From Micromonospora sp. WMMD980 (GTDB taxonomy: Bacteria; Actinomycetota; Actinomycetes; Mycobacteriales; Micromonosporaceae), in NCBI RefSeq assembly GCF_029626035.1, contig NZ_JARUBE010000003.1:620001-684000 (forward strand): DNA of 64,000 bases. The letters run 5' to 3'. The translations under genes were made by a program, and so were the position numbers. Position 1 is the stretch's first letter. Each line of letters opens with the position of its first letter. This document shows positions 31,653-40,734 of this stretch, in pieces. Below the pieces are notes generated by a model. It saw only the letters and a program-made list of their open reading frames with translations, was not told where the DNA came from and did no database searches.

Positions 31653-32267
31653 GTGATAGCCGCCAGCGTCCTGCTCATCCTCGTCGCGGTCGTGCTGCTG
31701 GTGGTCGGGCTGGCCGGTGGGTCCAGCTCGTTGCTGATCGTCTCGATCGCGGCCAGCCTGCTGTCCGCCGTCGCCTTCATCGCGTTCGCCCGCCAGGCGG
31801 CCGCGAACCGGGCCGCGGCGGGTCGGGAAGCCGGACCGCGACCCCGGACCGCACCCGCCGGCCCGTCCCCGGACGAGCCGGTGAGCCCGGTCCCGCACCA
31901 CACGTCCACGGTCGGCGCCGGTGGACCCGGGTGGCGGCAACCGCCCGGGTCACCGGTGGCCGAGCCGTACGACGCGGCGGCCGCCGCCTACTCGCCGGCG
32001 CCGACCTCGCCGGCGCCGGACGGTCCGTTCGAGGGTGACCCGCCGGCCGAGTTCCTCTCCGCCGGGCAGGTGGCCCGGCTGGCCCGTCTTCCCGACGAGG
32101 TCCGGGTGGTCGACGGTCACCCGCGCTTCCACCTGGACGACTGCCCACACCTGGAGGGCCGGGTGGACGAGCCGTTGCCGGTGGCCGAGGCGATCGGACT
32201 CGGCTTCACCCCGTGTGCCCACTGCGCCGCCGCCACCACCCTGCTCGCCGACGCCCGGCCGCGCTGA
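31653..32267 (+). CDS. Two-helix membrane protein with C-terminal Cys/His motif
   Basis: Not assigned to a named family. Two N-terminal transmembrane helices (about 2-23 and 28-47), a Pro/Ala-rich linker (about 50-135) and a conserved-looking C-terminal domain with FHLDDCPHL and FTPCAHC, a C-x-H plus C-x-H-C arrangement that could bind zinc. GTG start with GGGGGTGAG upstream. It sits directly after divIVA and is followed at two bases by a DUF167 gene. A role near the growing pole is possible from position only. Confidence 0.85.
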   Translation: MIAASVLLILVAVVLLVVGLAGGSSSLLIVSIAASLLSAVAFIAFARQAAANRAAAGREAGPRPRTAPAGPSPDEPVSPVPHHTSTVGAGGPGWRQPPGSPVAEPYDAAAAAYSPAPTSPAPDGPFEGDPPAEFLSAGQVARLARLPDEVRVVDGHPRFHLDDCPHLEGRVDEPLPVAEAIGLGFTPCAHCAAATTLLADARPR

Positions 32268-32269
32268 CC

Positions 32270-32578
32270 ATGACGACCACGGGCCCCCCGCTCGCCGTCG
32301 CCGTGCGCGTGAAGCCCGGCGCGGCCCGGGCCCGGGTCGGCGGCCGTTTCGACGGGCCGTACGGTCCCGCGCTCGTGGTCGCCGTGCACGCGCCGGCGGT
32401 GGACGGCCGGGCCACCGAGGCGGCCCGGCGGGCGCTCGCCGACGCGCTCGGCGTCCGGCCGGCGGCGGTGTCGCTGCGGTCCGGCGCCGCCAGTCGCGAC
32501 AAGCTCTTCCTGGTCGAGCGCCCGGCCGACGGGCTGCCCGAGGCGCTGCGCCGGCTGCGCGACGGCAGCGCCGGGTGA
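32270..32578 (+). CDS. DUF167 (YggU) family protein
   Basis: Small soluble protein of the DUF167/YggU fold: AVRVKPGAARARVGG at the N-terminus, the APAVDGRATEAARRALAD helix and the SGAASRDKLFLVE strand-turn. Function unknown across bacteria. ATG 32270 starts two bases after the preceding stop; the longer open frame from 32213 overlaps the neighbour and lacks family similarity. 102 aa is the usual length. Confidence 0.9.
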   Translation: MTTTGPPLAVAVRVKPGAARARVGGRFDGPYGPALVVAVHAPAVDGRATEAARRALADALGVRPAAVSLRSGAASRDKLFLVERPADGLPEALRRLRDGSAG

Positions 32579-32600
32579 CCGACCGGCGGGCCGCTCGGCG

Positions 32601-34106
32601 ATGACCCCCGGGCTGAACCTCGCGCTGCTGGTGGGCGCGGCCGTGCTGCTGGTCGCGGTGGGCGCGGTGCGCTTCTCCACCCGGCTCGGCGTGCCCAGCC
32701 TGCTGGTCTACCTGGCGCTCGGCGTGCTCATCGGCGAGGCCGGGCTGGGCATCGACTTCGACGACGTCGAGCTGACCCGGGTGCTCGGCTTCTGCGCGCT
32801 CATCGTGATCATCGCCGAGGGCGGGCTGAGCGCGCGGTGGAGCCTGCTGCGTCCGGTGCTCGGCCTGTCGGCCGCGCTCTCCACGGTGGGCGTGGTGGTG
32901 AGCATCGCGGTCGTCGGTGCGGTGGTGCACCTGGTGCTCGGCCTGGACTGGCGGCTGGCCCTGCTCTACGGCGCGGTGCTCTCGTCCACCGACGCCGCGG
33001 CGGTCTTCGCCACCCTGCGTCGGCTGCGCCTGCCGCCGCGCCTGGTGGCCACGCTGGAGGCCGAGTCCGGGATGAACGACGCCCCGGTGGTGCTGCTGGT
33101 GCTGCTGCTGTCCCGCGCCGGCGTGGAGGCCGCCCACCCCTGGTGGTACGAGGTGCTGCTGCTCGGCTACGAGCTGGGGGCCGGCGTGGCGGTCGGAGTC
33201 GGCGCGGGGCTGGCCGGGCGGTACGCGCTGCGGCGCGCCGCGCTGCCCTCGGCGGGTCTCTACCCGATCGCGGTGGTCGGCTTCACCGTCCTGGCGTACG
33301 CGGCCGGCTCGGCGCTGCACGCCTCGGGTTTCCTCGCGGTCTACGTGGCCGGGGTGCTGCTCGGCAACTCCCGTCTCCCGCACCGCCAGGCGATCCTCGG
33401 CTTCGCCGACGGGTTGGCCTGGTTGGCCCAGATCGGCCTGTTCGTGCTGCTGGGCCTGCTCGTCTCGCCGAGCCGGCTGGACGCCGCGGTGCTGCCGGCG
33501 GTGATCACCGGGCTGGCCCTGCTGCTGCTGGCCCGGCCGCTGTCGGTGGCGGTCTCCGCGTTGCCGTTCCGCGTCCCGCTGCGCGAGCAGCTCTTCCTCT
33601 CCTGGGCCGGGCTGCGCGGCGCGGTGCCGATCGTGCTGGCCACCATCCCGCTGTCGCTGCGGGTGCCGGGCGCGGACCGGCTCTTCGACGCGGTCTTCGT
33701 GCTGGTGGTGATCTTCACGCTGCTCCAGGCCGGCACGCTCGCCCCGGCGGCCCGCCGGTTGCGGGTGACCGCGCCGGCCGAGCCGAGCGAGATCCTGCTG
33801 GAGAACGCCCCGCTGGAGCGGATGCGGGCCGACCTGCTCCAGTTGGAGGTGCCCGCCGGCTCCCGGCTGGCCGGGGTGCACGTGGACGAGCTTCGGCTGC
33901 CGGTGGGCGCCGCGGTCACGCTGGTGCTGCGGGACGGGGTCGGTTTCGTGCCCGGCCCGGACGCCCGGCTGAAGGTGGGGGACAGCCTGCTGATCGTCGC
34001 GACGGCCGGGGTGCGGGACGAGGCGGAGCGTCGGCTGCGGGCGGTGAGTCGACGGGGTCGCCTGGCCCGGTGGTTTGGGGAGTACGGCGAGGACCGCACC
34101 GGCTGA
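32601..34106 (+). CDS. Cation/proton antiporter, CPA1/NhaP2 (CvrA) type
   Basis: Potassium or sodium/proton antiporter. About 13 transmembrane helices span residues 5-395, with conserved blocks LSSTDAAAVFATLRR and EAESGMNDAPVVLL, where the Asp is expected to carry protons. A C-terminal RCK/TrkA-C domain (about 405-485; SRLAGVHVDELRLP, then DARLKVGDSLLIV) would bind a nucleotide ligand. Probable role: K+/H+ exchange and turgor or pH control. It is 22 bases after the DUF167 gene. Confidence 0.92.
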   Translation: MTPGLNLALLVGAAVLLVAVGAVRFSTRLGVPSLLVYLALGVLIGEAGLGIDFDDVELTRVLGFCALIVIIAEGGLSARWSLLRPVLGLSAALSTVGVVVSIAVVGAVVHLVLGLDWRLALLYGAVLSSTDAAAVFATLRRLRLPPRLVATLEAESGMNDAPVVLLVLLLSRAGVEAAHPWWYEVLLLGYELGAGVAVGVGAGLAGRYALRRAALPSAGLYPIAVVGFTVLAYAAGSALHASGFLAVYVAGVLLGNSRLPHRQAILGFADGLAWLAQIGLFVLLGLLVSPSRLDAAVLPAVITGLALLLLARPLSVAVSALPFRVPLREQLFLSWAGLRGAVPIVLATIPLSLRVPGADRLFDAVFVLVVIFTLLQAGTLAPAARRLRVTAPAEPSEILLENAPLERMRADLLQLEVPAGSRLAGVHVDELRLPVGAAVTLVLRDGVGFVPGPDARLKVGDSLLIVATAGVRDEAERRLRAVSRRGRLARWFGEYGEDRTG

Positions 34107-34176
34107 TCTGCTAGCGTTCCCTTTGCCCCGATTGCTGGCAGTTCGGGGTGGAAACACGGAGCGACGGTGCGGCACG

Positions 34177-34205
34177 TTGTCGGACGCCTGTACGTTCCGT
34201 ATTCT
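34177..34205 (+). promoter_or_regulatory. Promoter of the dksA-like gene
   Basis: TTGTCG (34177-34182), exactly 17 bases, TATTCT (34200-34205): a good sigma-A promoter in the 219-bp intergenic space. It leaves an untranslated leader of about 115 bases before ATG 34326. Confidence 0.6.
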
Positions 34206-34325
34206 TGCCAACCTCCGGAGTGCGCGGCGAGGTCGCCGCGTGCCCGTTCCGTTCGCGGGGGACGCGCCGCTGCCCCCTGCCCACGTACCGTTGACCGCCG
34301 CGCCCCGCGGCTGAGGGAGCTGACG

Positions 34326-34745
34326 ATGGCGAAGCCAGCCGACACCAGGACCGCCGGTCGCAAGCCGGTGGCGAAGGCCACCCGCAGCGCGGCGGAGACC
34401 GAGAAGATCCGGGCCGCGCTGGCGGCCCGGCGGGACGAGCTCAACGCCGAGTACGATCAGACGCTGAGCGAGATCACCGAGCTGCAGCGCGACCGGTTGA
34501 CCGACTCGGCCGGGGACGACCAGGCCGACACCGGCACCAAGACCTTCGAGCGCGAGCAGGAGATCTCACTCGCCAACAGCATCAAGGAGCGGATCACGCA
34601 GGTCGAGCGCGCGCTGGAGCGGCTCGACGAGGGTGGCTACGGCTGGTGCGAGCGGTGCGGCAACCCGATCCCGGTGGAGCGGCTCGCCGCGTTCCCGTCG
34701 GCCACCCTCTGCGTGAGCTGCAAGCAGCTGGAGGAGCGGCGCTGA
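34326..34745 (+). CDS. TraR/DksA-type zinc finger protein
   Basis: Small RNA-polymerase-associated protein candidate. A coiled-coil N-terminal half (ALAARRDELNAEYDQTLSE region) is followed by a C4 zinc finger, CERCGNPIPVERL...CVSCK, at residues about 107-135. ATG 34326 follows GAGGGAGCTGAC. Proteins of this type modulate transcription initiation, some with ppGpp; which actinobacterial promoters are affected is not known from sequence. 139 aa is usual. Confidence 0.9.
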   Translation: MAKPADTRTAGRKPVAKATRSAAETEKIRAALAARRDELNAEYDQTLSEITELQRDRLTDSAGDDQADTGTKTFEREQEISLANSIKERITQVERALERLDEGGYGWCERCGNPIPVERLAAFPSATLCVSCKQLEERR

Positions 34746-34812
34746 CGTCCGTTCCCCGGCGGCCGAACGGCAGACGGTGACCGCCACCGTCGCGAGCGTC
34801 GATGGGGAGCAG

Positions 34813-35418
34813 ATGACCGCAGCACCACCCGCCGGGTCCGGCACCACGGGGACAGCCGCCGGCGCGCCCCGCCGCAGGGCCGTCGGCCTGCTGCTCGGTG
34901 TCTCCCTCGTCTCGCTCCTGGTCGACCTGGGCACGAAGCAGCTCGCGCTCAGCGAGCTGCCCGGCCGGGAGCCGGTGTCGGTGCTCGGTGGGGCCGTCTA
35001 CTTCACCCTCACCCGCAACAGCGGGGCCGCCTGGAGCATCGGCTCCGACCACACCTGGGTCTTCCCGCTGATCACGTTCGCGGTGATCGGGTGGATCGGG
35101 TGGATGGCGCTGCGACTGCGCTCGCTGCCGTGGGCGGTGTCGCTGGGCCTGGTGCTGGGCGGGGCGCTGGGCAACCTCACCGACCGGATCTTCCGGGCCC
35201 CGGGGCACTTCGTCGGCCACGTCGTCGACATGATCAGCCTGTTCGGCCCGTACGGCCAGTACTACCCGGTGTTCAACCTGGCCGACAGCTCGCTGGTCTG
35301 CGGCGTGGTGCTGGCGGTCTTCCTGGAGCTGACCGGCCGGCAGCGGGACGGCTCCCGCGCCCGCGCCGGGTCCAGCGCGGCCGACGACGCCCCGGCCGAC
35401 CAGCGGGAGCGGGCATGA
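34813..35418 (+). CDS. lspA: Lipoprotein signal peptidase II
   Basis: Membrane aspartyl protease cleaving prolipoprotein signal peptides. Four transmembrane helices are visible, with the catalytic aspartates in GNLTDRIF and FNLADSSLV and the conserved NSGAAWSI segment. ATG 34813 is preferred because GGGGAGC lies six bases upstream; GTG 34777 in the same frame would add 12 residues. The stop overlaps the rluD start (ATGA), a common actinobacterial pairing. Confidence 0.95.
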   Translation: MTAAPPAGSGTTGTAAGAPRRRAVGLLLGVSLVSLLVDLGTKQLALSELPGREPVSVLGGAVYFTLTRNSGAAWSIGSDHTWVFPLITFAVIGWIGWMALRLRSLPWAVSLGLVLGGALGNLTDRIFRAPGHFVGHVVDMISLFGPYGQYYPVFNLADSSLVCGVVLAVFLELTGRQRDGSRARAGSSAADDAPADQRERA

Positions 35419-36359
35419 CCGCCGCGTACGCCACCGGTGGCGACCAGCGCTCCCTGCCGGTTCCGGACGGTCTCGACGGCATGCGGCTGGACCAGGCCGT
35501 GTCCCGGCTCTTCGGGCTGTCCCGCACCGCCGCGGCGGCACTCGTGGACGCCGGCGACGCGCTCGTCGACGGGGTGGCCCGGGCCAACTCGCACAAGGTG
35601 CGCGCCGGTGCCTGGCTGGAGGTCACGCTGCCCGCGCCGGCCGCCCCGCCGACCGTGGTGCCGCAGGCCGTGCCCGGCCTCACCGTGGTCTACGCCGACG
35701 ACGACATCGTGGTGGTGGACAAGCCGGTCGGCGTGGCGGCGCACCCGAGCCCCGGCTGGACCGGCCCGACCGTGATCGGCGGGCTGGCCGGCATCGGGCA
35801 CCGGATCTCCACCAGCGGCGCGGCCGAGCGGCAGGGCGTGGTGCACCGGCTCGACGTGGGCACCACCGGGGTCATGGCGGTGGCCAAGAGCGAGCTGGCC
35901 TACACCGCGTTGAAGCGGGCGTTCAAGGAACGCGAGGTGGAGAAGCGCTACCACGCGGTGGTGCAGGGCCACCCGGATCCGCTGCGCGGCACCATCGACG
36001 CGCCGATCGACAGGCACCCGCACCACGACTACCGCTGGGCGGTGGTCTCCGGCGGCAAGCCGAGCGTCACCCACTACGACACGCTCGAGGCGTTCCCCTC
36101 GGCCAGCCTGCTCGACGTGCGGCTGGAGACCGGGCGGACGCACCAGATCCGGGTGCACTTCTCGACGCTGCGGCACCCCTGCGTGGGTGACCTGACCTAC
36201 GGCGCCGACCCGACCCTGTCGGCCCGCCTCGGGCTGTCCCGGCAGTGGCTGCACGCCCGGTCGCTGAGCTTCCGGCACCCGCGCACCGGCGAGGAGGTCA
36301 CGTTCGTCAGCGACTACCCGGACGACCTGGCCCGGGCGCTGGAGATCCTGCGCGACTGA
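35415..36359 (+). CDS. rluD: 23S rRNA pseudouridine synthase RluD family
   Basis: RluA-family pseudouridine synthase: an S4 RNA-binding domain ([18 protein letters not shown]) followed by the catalytic domain with Asp in [11 protein letters not shown] and the RTHQIRVHF motif. Expected to modify the helix 69 region of 23S rRNA. 314 aa is typical. It starts within the lspA stop and is followed by a gene two bases away. Confidence 0.93.
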   Translation: MTAAYATGGDQRSLPVPDGLDGMRLDQAVSRLFGLSRTAAAALVDAGDALVDGVARANSHKVRAGAWLEVTLPAPAAPPTVVPQAVPGLTVVYADDDIVVVDKPVGVAAHPSPGWTGPTVIGGLAGIGHRISTSGAAERQGVVHRLDVGTTGVMAVAKSELAYTALKRAFKEREVEKRYHAVVQGHPDPLRGTIDAPIDRHPHHDYRWAVVSGGKPSVTHYDTLEAFPSASLLDVRLETGRTHQIRVHFSTLRHPCVGDLTYGADPTLSARLGLSRQWLHARSLSFRHPRTGEEVTFVSDYPDDLARALEILRD

Positions 36360-36361
36360 GC

Positions 36362-37216
36362 GTGGGCGACGACACCGTGCCGCTGCGCCGGTCCCGTTCG
36401 GCGCGGCTGAGCTGGCTCGCGCTGGGGTGCGCGCTGCTGGTGCTGGTGGTCGCGGTGGCGCAGCGGCGGGACCGGCCGGTGGGTGACCGCACGGTCGGCG
36501 AGGTGACCCGCGTCGGGATCGCCCCCGGCGCGCCCGTGCCGGCGTACCTCGGTGCCGCCGCCGACGAGCTGGCCCGGCTCGACGTCCCGGACGGCTACGC
36601 GCTGGTCTCGTTCACGGCCTACCTGACGCCGGGCCGGGTGGCGACCACGCTGGCCGGCACGCCGGTGTCGGCGGTGGTCGCCCGGGTGCCGCTGCCGGGC
36701 CGGCAGACCGAGATCGTCCGGATCGCCGCGCTGCGCCTGCCCGACGACGTGGTCGGTGGGATGGCCGAGGTGGCCGGGCGCAAGGACCGGGAGGCCGCGG
36801 ACTACCGGGCCCGCGCCGCCGCCCCGGCGGCCTCCGCCGATCCCGCGCTCCGGCGACGGTACGACACCGACGCGTCGGTCGCGGCCCGCGAGGCGGCCGG
36901 CTACCGGAGCGGGTGCGCCTGCGTCTACGCCGCCGTCGTGCGCGGCGCCCCGCAGGTCCTGCGCGCGCTCGCCGGGCGCGCCGGGGTGCGGGTGGTGGAC
37001 CCGGCGCCGGAGGTGACCCGGTTGGACCGGACCGTGTTCACCCCGCCGCTGCCCGAGCAGCGTGACGTGGCCCGGCCGCCGGTCGACGGCGGGCCGGGCG
37101 CCGTCGGCGGAATGGGCGATTCGTCGGAAGCCGCACCGACAGTGAGCGCGCCTTCACCGGCCGGTCGACCACGTGTCGCCGCGTCCGGCCCGCCCAATCC
37201 CGCTCCCACCTCCTGA
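36362..37216 (+). CDS. Single-pass membrane protein of unknown function
   Basis: I do not recognise a family. A short basic N-terminus leads to one transmembrane helix (LSWLALGCALLVLVVAVA, about 15-32), then an extracytoplasmic domain of about 180 residues with a C-x-C motif (GCACVYAAVV) and a Pro/Ser-rich tail. GTG 36362 lies two bases after rluD, consistent with an operon; the longer frame from 36245 overlaps rluD. Conserved spacing suggests a membrane-anchored exported domain. Confidence 0.8.
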   Translation: MGDDTVPLRRSRSARLSWLALGCALLVLVVAVAQRRDRPVGDRTVGEVTRVGIAPGAPVPAYLGAAADELARLDVPDGYALVSFTAYLTPGRVATTLAGTPVSAVVARVPLPGRQTEIVRIAALRLPDDVVGGMAEVAGRKDREAADYRARAAAPAASADPALRRRYDTDASVAAREAAGYRSGCACVYAAVVRGAPQVLRALAGRAGVRVVDPAPEVTRLDRTVFTPPLPEQRDVARPPVDGGPGAVGGMGDSSEAAPTVSAPSPAGRPRVAASGPPNPAPTS

Positions 37217-37356
37217 GACGCCCGGGTGGCCGGCCATCCGCCGGGTGCCACGGTGAGGAGAGCCACCGGGCGATGTGCGGCGCGGGGAGTGGTCCGAATA
37301 GGGTTTCGTTCGTAGCCTGTCAGGCGGAGATCGATGGGCTGGGGGAGGGCGAATCC

Positions 37357-38922
37357 TTGGACGGCAGCGAGACCGGCTGGGGTCGGCAGGGCGAGCCGGC
37401 ACCGCGGTGGCGGGCGCTGCTCGACCGGGCCCGACTCGGCGGTCGCGGCGCGGAGCACGCCGACGCCGACCGGCGCGTCGAGGAGAGCCCGCTGCCGCCG
37501 CCCGATCCGCTGCCGCACCGCGGCGCCGGCACCGGCTGGACCGGGCGCGCCGCCGCGGTCGGCCGGGCCGCCGACGGGTCGTACGGCGCCGAACCCGGGT
37601 ACCGCGCCGAGGCCACCTTCCGGGTCGATCCGGCGTTCCGCGCGGATCCCCGCTACGACGGCGAGCCGGCCTACCGGGCGGAGCCGGCGTACCGCGTCGA
37701 CCCGGAGCCGGCGGCCGAGCCGTCCTGGCGCGGCGACCCCGGCTACCCGTCCGAGCCCCGGGCCGAGCCGTCCTGGCGTGCCGACCCCGGCTACCCGGCG
37801 GAGCCGGCGGGCGAGCCGTCCTGGCGTGCCGAACCCTCCCCTGTCGCGGAGCCGTCCTGGCGGGCCGAGCCGGAACCGCGCGGGCGGGCCGAGGCGCCCG
37901 TCGAGTCGCGTTACTCCCTCCTCGACGGTGGCTACCGCCCGGCGGCCCCGCCGCCGGAGTCCCGCTACGCCCTGCTGGACCGGGGGCGATACCGGCCGGA
38001 GATCCCGCCGGCGCCGGAGCAACCGGCGGTGCCCGCCCCGCGCCGTCCGGTGGAGGCCCGACCGGGCCGCATCGACGCGGTGCGGGCGCGGTGGCGTGCC
38101 GCCGAACCGGACGCCGAGCTGGAACGGGCGACCGGGGTGCTCCGCCGCGAGCTGGGCGCCCCCCGGGTGCTCGCCTTCGCCAACCCCAAGGGCGGCGTGC
38201 ACAAGACCACCGCCACCGTGCTCGCCGCGGCCAGCGTGGGCAGCGTACGCGGGCGCGGGGTGCTCGCCTGGGACGACAACGAGCTGCGCGGCACCCTCGG
38301 CCTGCGCGCCGGCAGCGCCCGGCACGCGCGGACCATCCGGCACCTGGTGCAGGATCTCGCGCAGATCGAGATCCTCGAGGGCGACACGCTGCTGTCGCAC
38401 CTCGACGACTACCTCCGGCACGCCTCCGACGGCTCCTACGACGTGCTGGCCGGCGAGGAGAGCCCGCGTTTCGCCCAGCGGCTCGACCAGTTCACCGTCA
38501 AGCGGGTGCTGGAGCTGCTGCGCCGCACCCACGAGGTGGTCTGCGTGGACACCGGCAACAACGTGGAGAGCCCCAACTGGCGCACCGTCATGCAGGCCGC
38601 CGACCAGCTCGTGGTGACCACCGTGCCGCGCGAGGACGCCGCCTTCAGCGCCGACTGGATGCTCGACCTGCTGCACGAGGTGGGCATGGGCGAGCTGGCC
38701 GACAACGCCGTCACGCTGATCTCCTGCCCGACCCCGGGGCGGAGTTCGCTCCAGGACGACCTGGAGCGGCACTTCGCCACCCGCACCCGGGCGGTCGCCG
38801 TGGTGCCCTACGACCCGGCGCTGGAGACCGGCTCCTCGATCGAATATCCGCAGCTCCAGGCGGAGACCCGCACCGCCTGGCTCAAGGCGGCGGCGATGAT
38901 GCTGGAGCCGTTCGCGCGCTGA
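37357..38922 (+). CDS. MinD/ParA-like ATPase with repetitive N-terminal region
   Basis: The C-terminal 260 residues are a MinD/ParA-type P-loop ATPase: deviant Walker A NPKGGVHKTTA (Lys278, Lys283), then DNELRGTLG and VVCVDTGNNVESP. The His in place of the usual Gly (KGGVGKT) is odd. The N-terminal 240 residues are disordered and carry repeated units such as AEPSWRADPGYPAEP. TTG 37357 is chosen because GGGGGAGGG lies eight bases upstream; ATG 37273 would add 28 residues. TAGGGT and TAGCCT upstream could be -10 boxes. A spatial-organiser role is plausible; no ParB partner is adjacent. Confidence 0.85.
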   Translation: MDGSETGWGRQGEPAPRWRALLDRARLGGRGAEHADADRRVEESPLPPPDPLPHRGAGTGWTGRAAAVGRAADGSYGAEPGYRAEATFRVDPAFRADPRYDGEPAYRAEPAYRVDPEPAAEPSWRGDPGYPSEPRAEPSWRADPGYPAEPAGEPSWRAEPSPVAEPSWRAEPEPRGRAEAPVESRYSLLDGGYRPAAPPPESRYALLDRGRYRPEIPPAPEQPAVPAPRRPVEARPGRIDAVRARWRAAEPDAELERATGVLRRELGAPRVLAFANPKGGVHKTTATVLAAASVGSVRGRGVLAWDDNELRGTLGLRAGSARHARTIRHLVQDLAQIEILEGDTLLSHLDDYLRHASDGSYDVLAGEESPRFAQRLDQFTVKRVLELLRRTHEVVCVDTGNNVESPNWRTVMQAADQLVVTTVPREDAAFSADWMLDLLHEVGMGELADNAVTLISCPTPGRSSLQDDLERHFATRTRAVAVVPYDPALETGSSIEYPQLQAETRTAWLKAAAMMLEPFAR

Positions 38923-38970
38923 CCGCCGACCACCGCCCCACGCGCCGCCCGGGCCTGAGAGGATCACCGG

Positions 38971-39951
38971 GTGAGCCCGGACACCCCTGATCCCGAGCGG
39001 AGCGCCGACCGCTCCGGCGCGGCCGACCGCCCGCCCGTCGAGGCGCCCCCGGCCGGGCCCGACGGCCCGCCCGCCGCGCCCGCGCCCCCGACGGACGGCA
39101 TGACCGGCACGGACGCGTCCGCCGGTCGCCAGGGCCTGGCCGAGGGGGCGACCGGCACGGACGCGTCCGCCGGTCGCCAGGGTCCGACGGGACGGGTGTC
39201 CGGCGCCGAACCGTGGACGGTTCATCCGCCGGGCCCGCTCGCGCCGTCGCCGGGGACGACCGTCGCGCGACGCGGCTTCGGCCGGGCGGTGGCGACGACC
39301 CTCGGCGTGACGGCGCTGCTCACCGTGCTCGGTGCGCCGCTGGGGCTGCTCTGGGCGTGGCTGGCGCCGGGCACTCCGGTGCGGCAGACCCCGGACGGCG
39401 CGGTCTACGCCGTTCCGCAGCCGGAGCAGCCGATCGCGGCCGACGGCTGGTTCAGCCTCCTGGCGCTCGGCTTCGGCGTCCTCTCCGCGATCGCGCTGTG
39501 GGTGCTGCTGCGCCGCAGGCGGGGCCCGGCGGGGCTGCTCGCGGTCGCCCTGGGCGGCCTCGGTGCGGCCGTGGTGGCCTGGCAGGTGGGTCGCCGGATC
39601 GGGCTGGCCACGTTCCAGCGTCTGGTGGACACCGCGCCGCCGGGCACCGACTTCACCAAGCCCGCCGACCTGCGCGCCGGCGGTGTCGACTGGTTCGGCC
39701 CGCTGCCCCTGCCGCACGGCAACCTGCTGCTCGCGGCGTTCGGCGCGGCCGTCACGTACACGCTGCTGGCCGGCTGGTCGCGGTGGCCGTCGCTGCGCCC
39801 GGAGCCGGAGCCCGGCGGCGACTGGCCGCCCGCTCACGGCCCGGGCGGCTGGCCCGCGCCCGGCGTCGGCGGCTACGGGCCGCCGGCGCCCGAGGGTGGG
39901 CGGACGCCGCCGGGCATCAGTTCGGCGCCGGAAGACCCGCCAGCTCGCTGA
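38971..39951 (+). CDS. Multi-pass membrane protein of unknown function (DUF2567-like)
   Basis: A Pro/Ala-rich N-terminus of about 100 residues contains a duplicated TGTDASAGRQG unit, then four transmembrane helices (about 108-132, 160-182, 187-206 and 250-268) and a Pro/Gly-rich tail. Topology and the AWLAPGTPVRQTPDGAVY segment resemble actinobacterial DUF2567 proteins. GTG start preceded by GAGAGGA. It follows the MinD-like gene at 48 bases. Its last 35 bases overlap the convergent Lon-N gene. Function unknown. Confidence 0.8.
   Translation: MSPDTPDPERSADRSGAADRPPVEAPPAGPDGPPAAPAPPTDGMTGTDASAGRQGLAEGATGTDASAGRQGPTGRVSGAEPWTVHPPGPLAPSPGTTVARRGFGRAVATTLGVTALLTVLGAPLGLLWAWLAPGTPVRQTPDGAVYAVPQPEQPIAADGWFSLLALGFGVLSAIALWVLLRRRRGPAGLLAVALGGLGAAVVAWQVGRRIGLATFQRLVDTAPPGTDFTKPADLRAGGVDWFGPLPLPHGNLLLAAFGAAVTYTLLAGWSRWPSLRPEPEPGGDWPPAHGPGGWPAPGVGGYGPPAPEGGRTPPGISSAPEDPPAR
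39102..39182 (+). repeat. 33-bp direct repeat within a coding region
   Basis: An identical 33-base unit occurs at 39102-39134 and 39150-39182, starting GACCGGCACGGACGCGTCC. Both copies are in frame and encode TGTDASAGRQG, so the duplication lengthens the disordered N-terminus without breaking the gene. Confidence 0.9.
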
Positions 39952-40627
39952 GCGGCACCGGCACGGCCCGCACCTGGCGCAGCAGCGCCGTCTCCCGGTT
40001 GAGCAGGCGCAGCTCGGCGCGGAGCCGGTCGGGGGTGTCGTCGATGGCGAGCAGCCGCTGCCGGTCGGCGACGGTCAGCGCGGCGGTCGCCGCAACCAGG
40101 TGCGACAGCACGGTCGGGTCCTCCGGGAGCTGCTCGGAGATGTCCTCCTGCTCCGGCCGGATCAGGCCGAGGTAGTGCCGGAACACCGAGATCACCCGGG
40201 CCGCCAGCGTGTCGGCCACCTCGTCCGGGCCGGCGGGCTCGGGCAGCCACTGGACCTCGGCGGTGAGATAGGGCTCGGCGGCGTCGTCGATCTCGGCGAT
40301 GCGGAACCGGCGCCGACCGACGGTGACGATGTCGAACCCGCCGTCGGTCAGCTCGGTGACCTGCCGCAGCTCGGCGGTGCAGCCCACCTCGTGCAGGGTG
40401 ACCTCGCCGCCGGCCAGCGGGGTGCCGGGCCGCCCCGGCGGACCGGCCTGCGCCACCTCCCAGCCGGCCGCGATCGCCACCACGCCGAACTCGCGCGGCG
40501 CGCCCTCGGGGAGCCCGACCAGGTCACGCACCAGCGCCTGGTAGCGCTCCTCGAAGATGTGCAGGGGGAGGACCAGCCCGGGAAAGAGGACGGTCCCGAG
40601 CGGGAACACCGGCAGCCGTGCGCTCAC
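39917..40627 (-). CDS. Lon N-terminal (LonN/PUA-like) domain protein
   Basis: Stand-alone substrate-binding domain related to the N-terminus of Lon protease: [24 protein letters not shown] (opening residues) and the later [13 protein letters not shown] segment. No ATPase or protease domain follows, as in other actinobacterial LonN proteins; the role is unknown. GTG 40627 is chosen because TACGCT lies exactly seven bases upstream (leaderless); GTG 40675 would add 16 residues without family character. 236 aa. Divergent from hisD. Confidence 0.9.
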   Translation of the reverse strand: MSARLPVFPLGTVLFPGLVLPLHIFEERYQALVRDLVGLPEGAPREFGVVAIAAGWEVAQAGPPGRPGTPLAGGEVTLHEVGCTAELRQVTELTDGGFDIVTVGRRRFRIAEIDDAAEPYLTAEVQWLPEPAGPDEVADTLAARVISVFRHYLGLIRPEQEDISEQLPEDPTVLSHLVAATAALTVADRQRLLAIDDTPDRLRAELRLLNRETALLRQVRAVPVPLSELAGLPAPN

Positions 40628-40634
40628 GTGATCG

Positions 40635-40640
40635 AGCGTA
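40635..40640 (-). promoter_or_regulatory. -10 box of the leaderless Lon-N gene promoter
   Basis: TACGCT on the minus strand, seven bases before GTG 40627. The divergent hisD -10 is about 80 bases away on the other strand. Confidence 0.55.
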
Positions 40641-40721
40641 TCTCCCTCGCGCCCGGCCGGCGTGTCCCGGCTCACCCTCCCGCCGGGCGGGCGCGCCCGG
40701 CCGGGCCGACCGGCGGCGGCC

Positions 40722-40727
40722 TAGACT
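40722..40727 (+). promoter_or_regulatory. -10 box of the leaderless his operon promoter
   Basis: TAGACT, then seven bases (CGCAGGC) and the hisD GTG at 40735. No ribosome site is present in the gap. No His-codon-rich leader peptide is seen, so histidine attenuation is not supported here. Confidence 0.6.
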
Positions 40728-40734
40728 CGCAGGC

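Noticed and set aside
37660..37890. Possible CRISPR-like or tandem-repeat array
   Set aside because: The periodicity is the in-frame AEPSWR...DPGYP protein repeat of the MinD-like gene; copies differ and there are no spacers.
40676..40734. Histidine-sensing leader peptide before hisD
   Set aside because: No open frame with consecutive His codons and no terminator hairpin; the -10 box lies seven bases from the hisD start.
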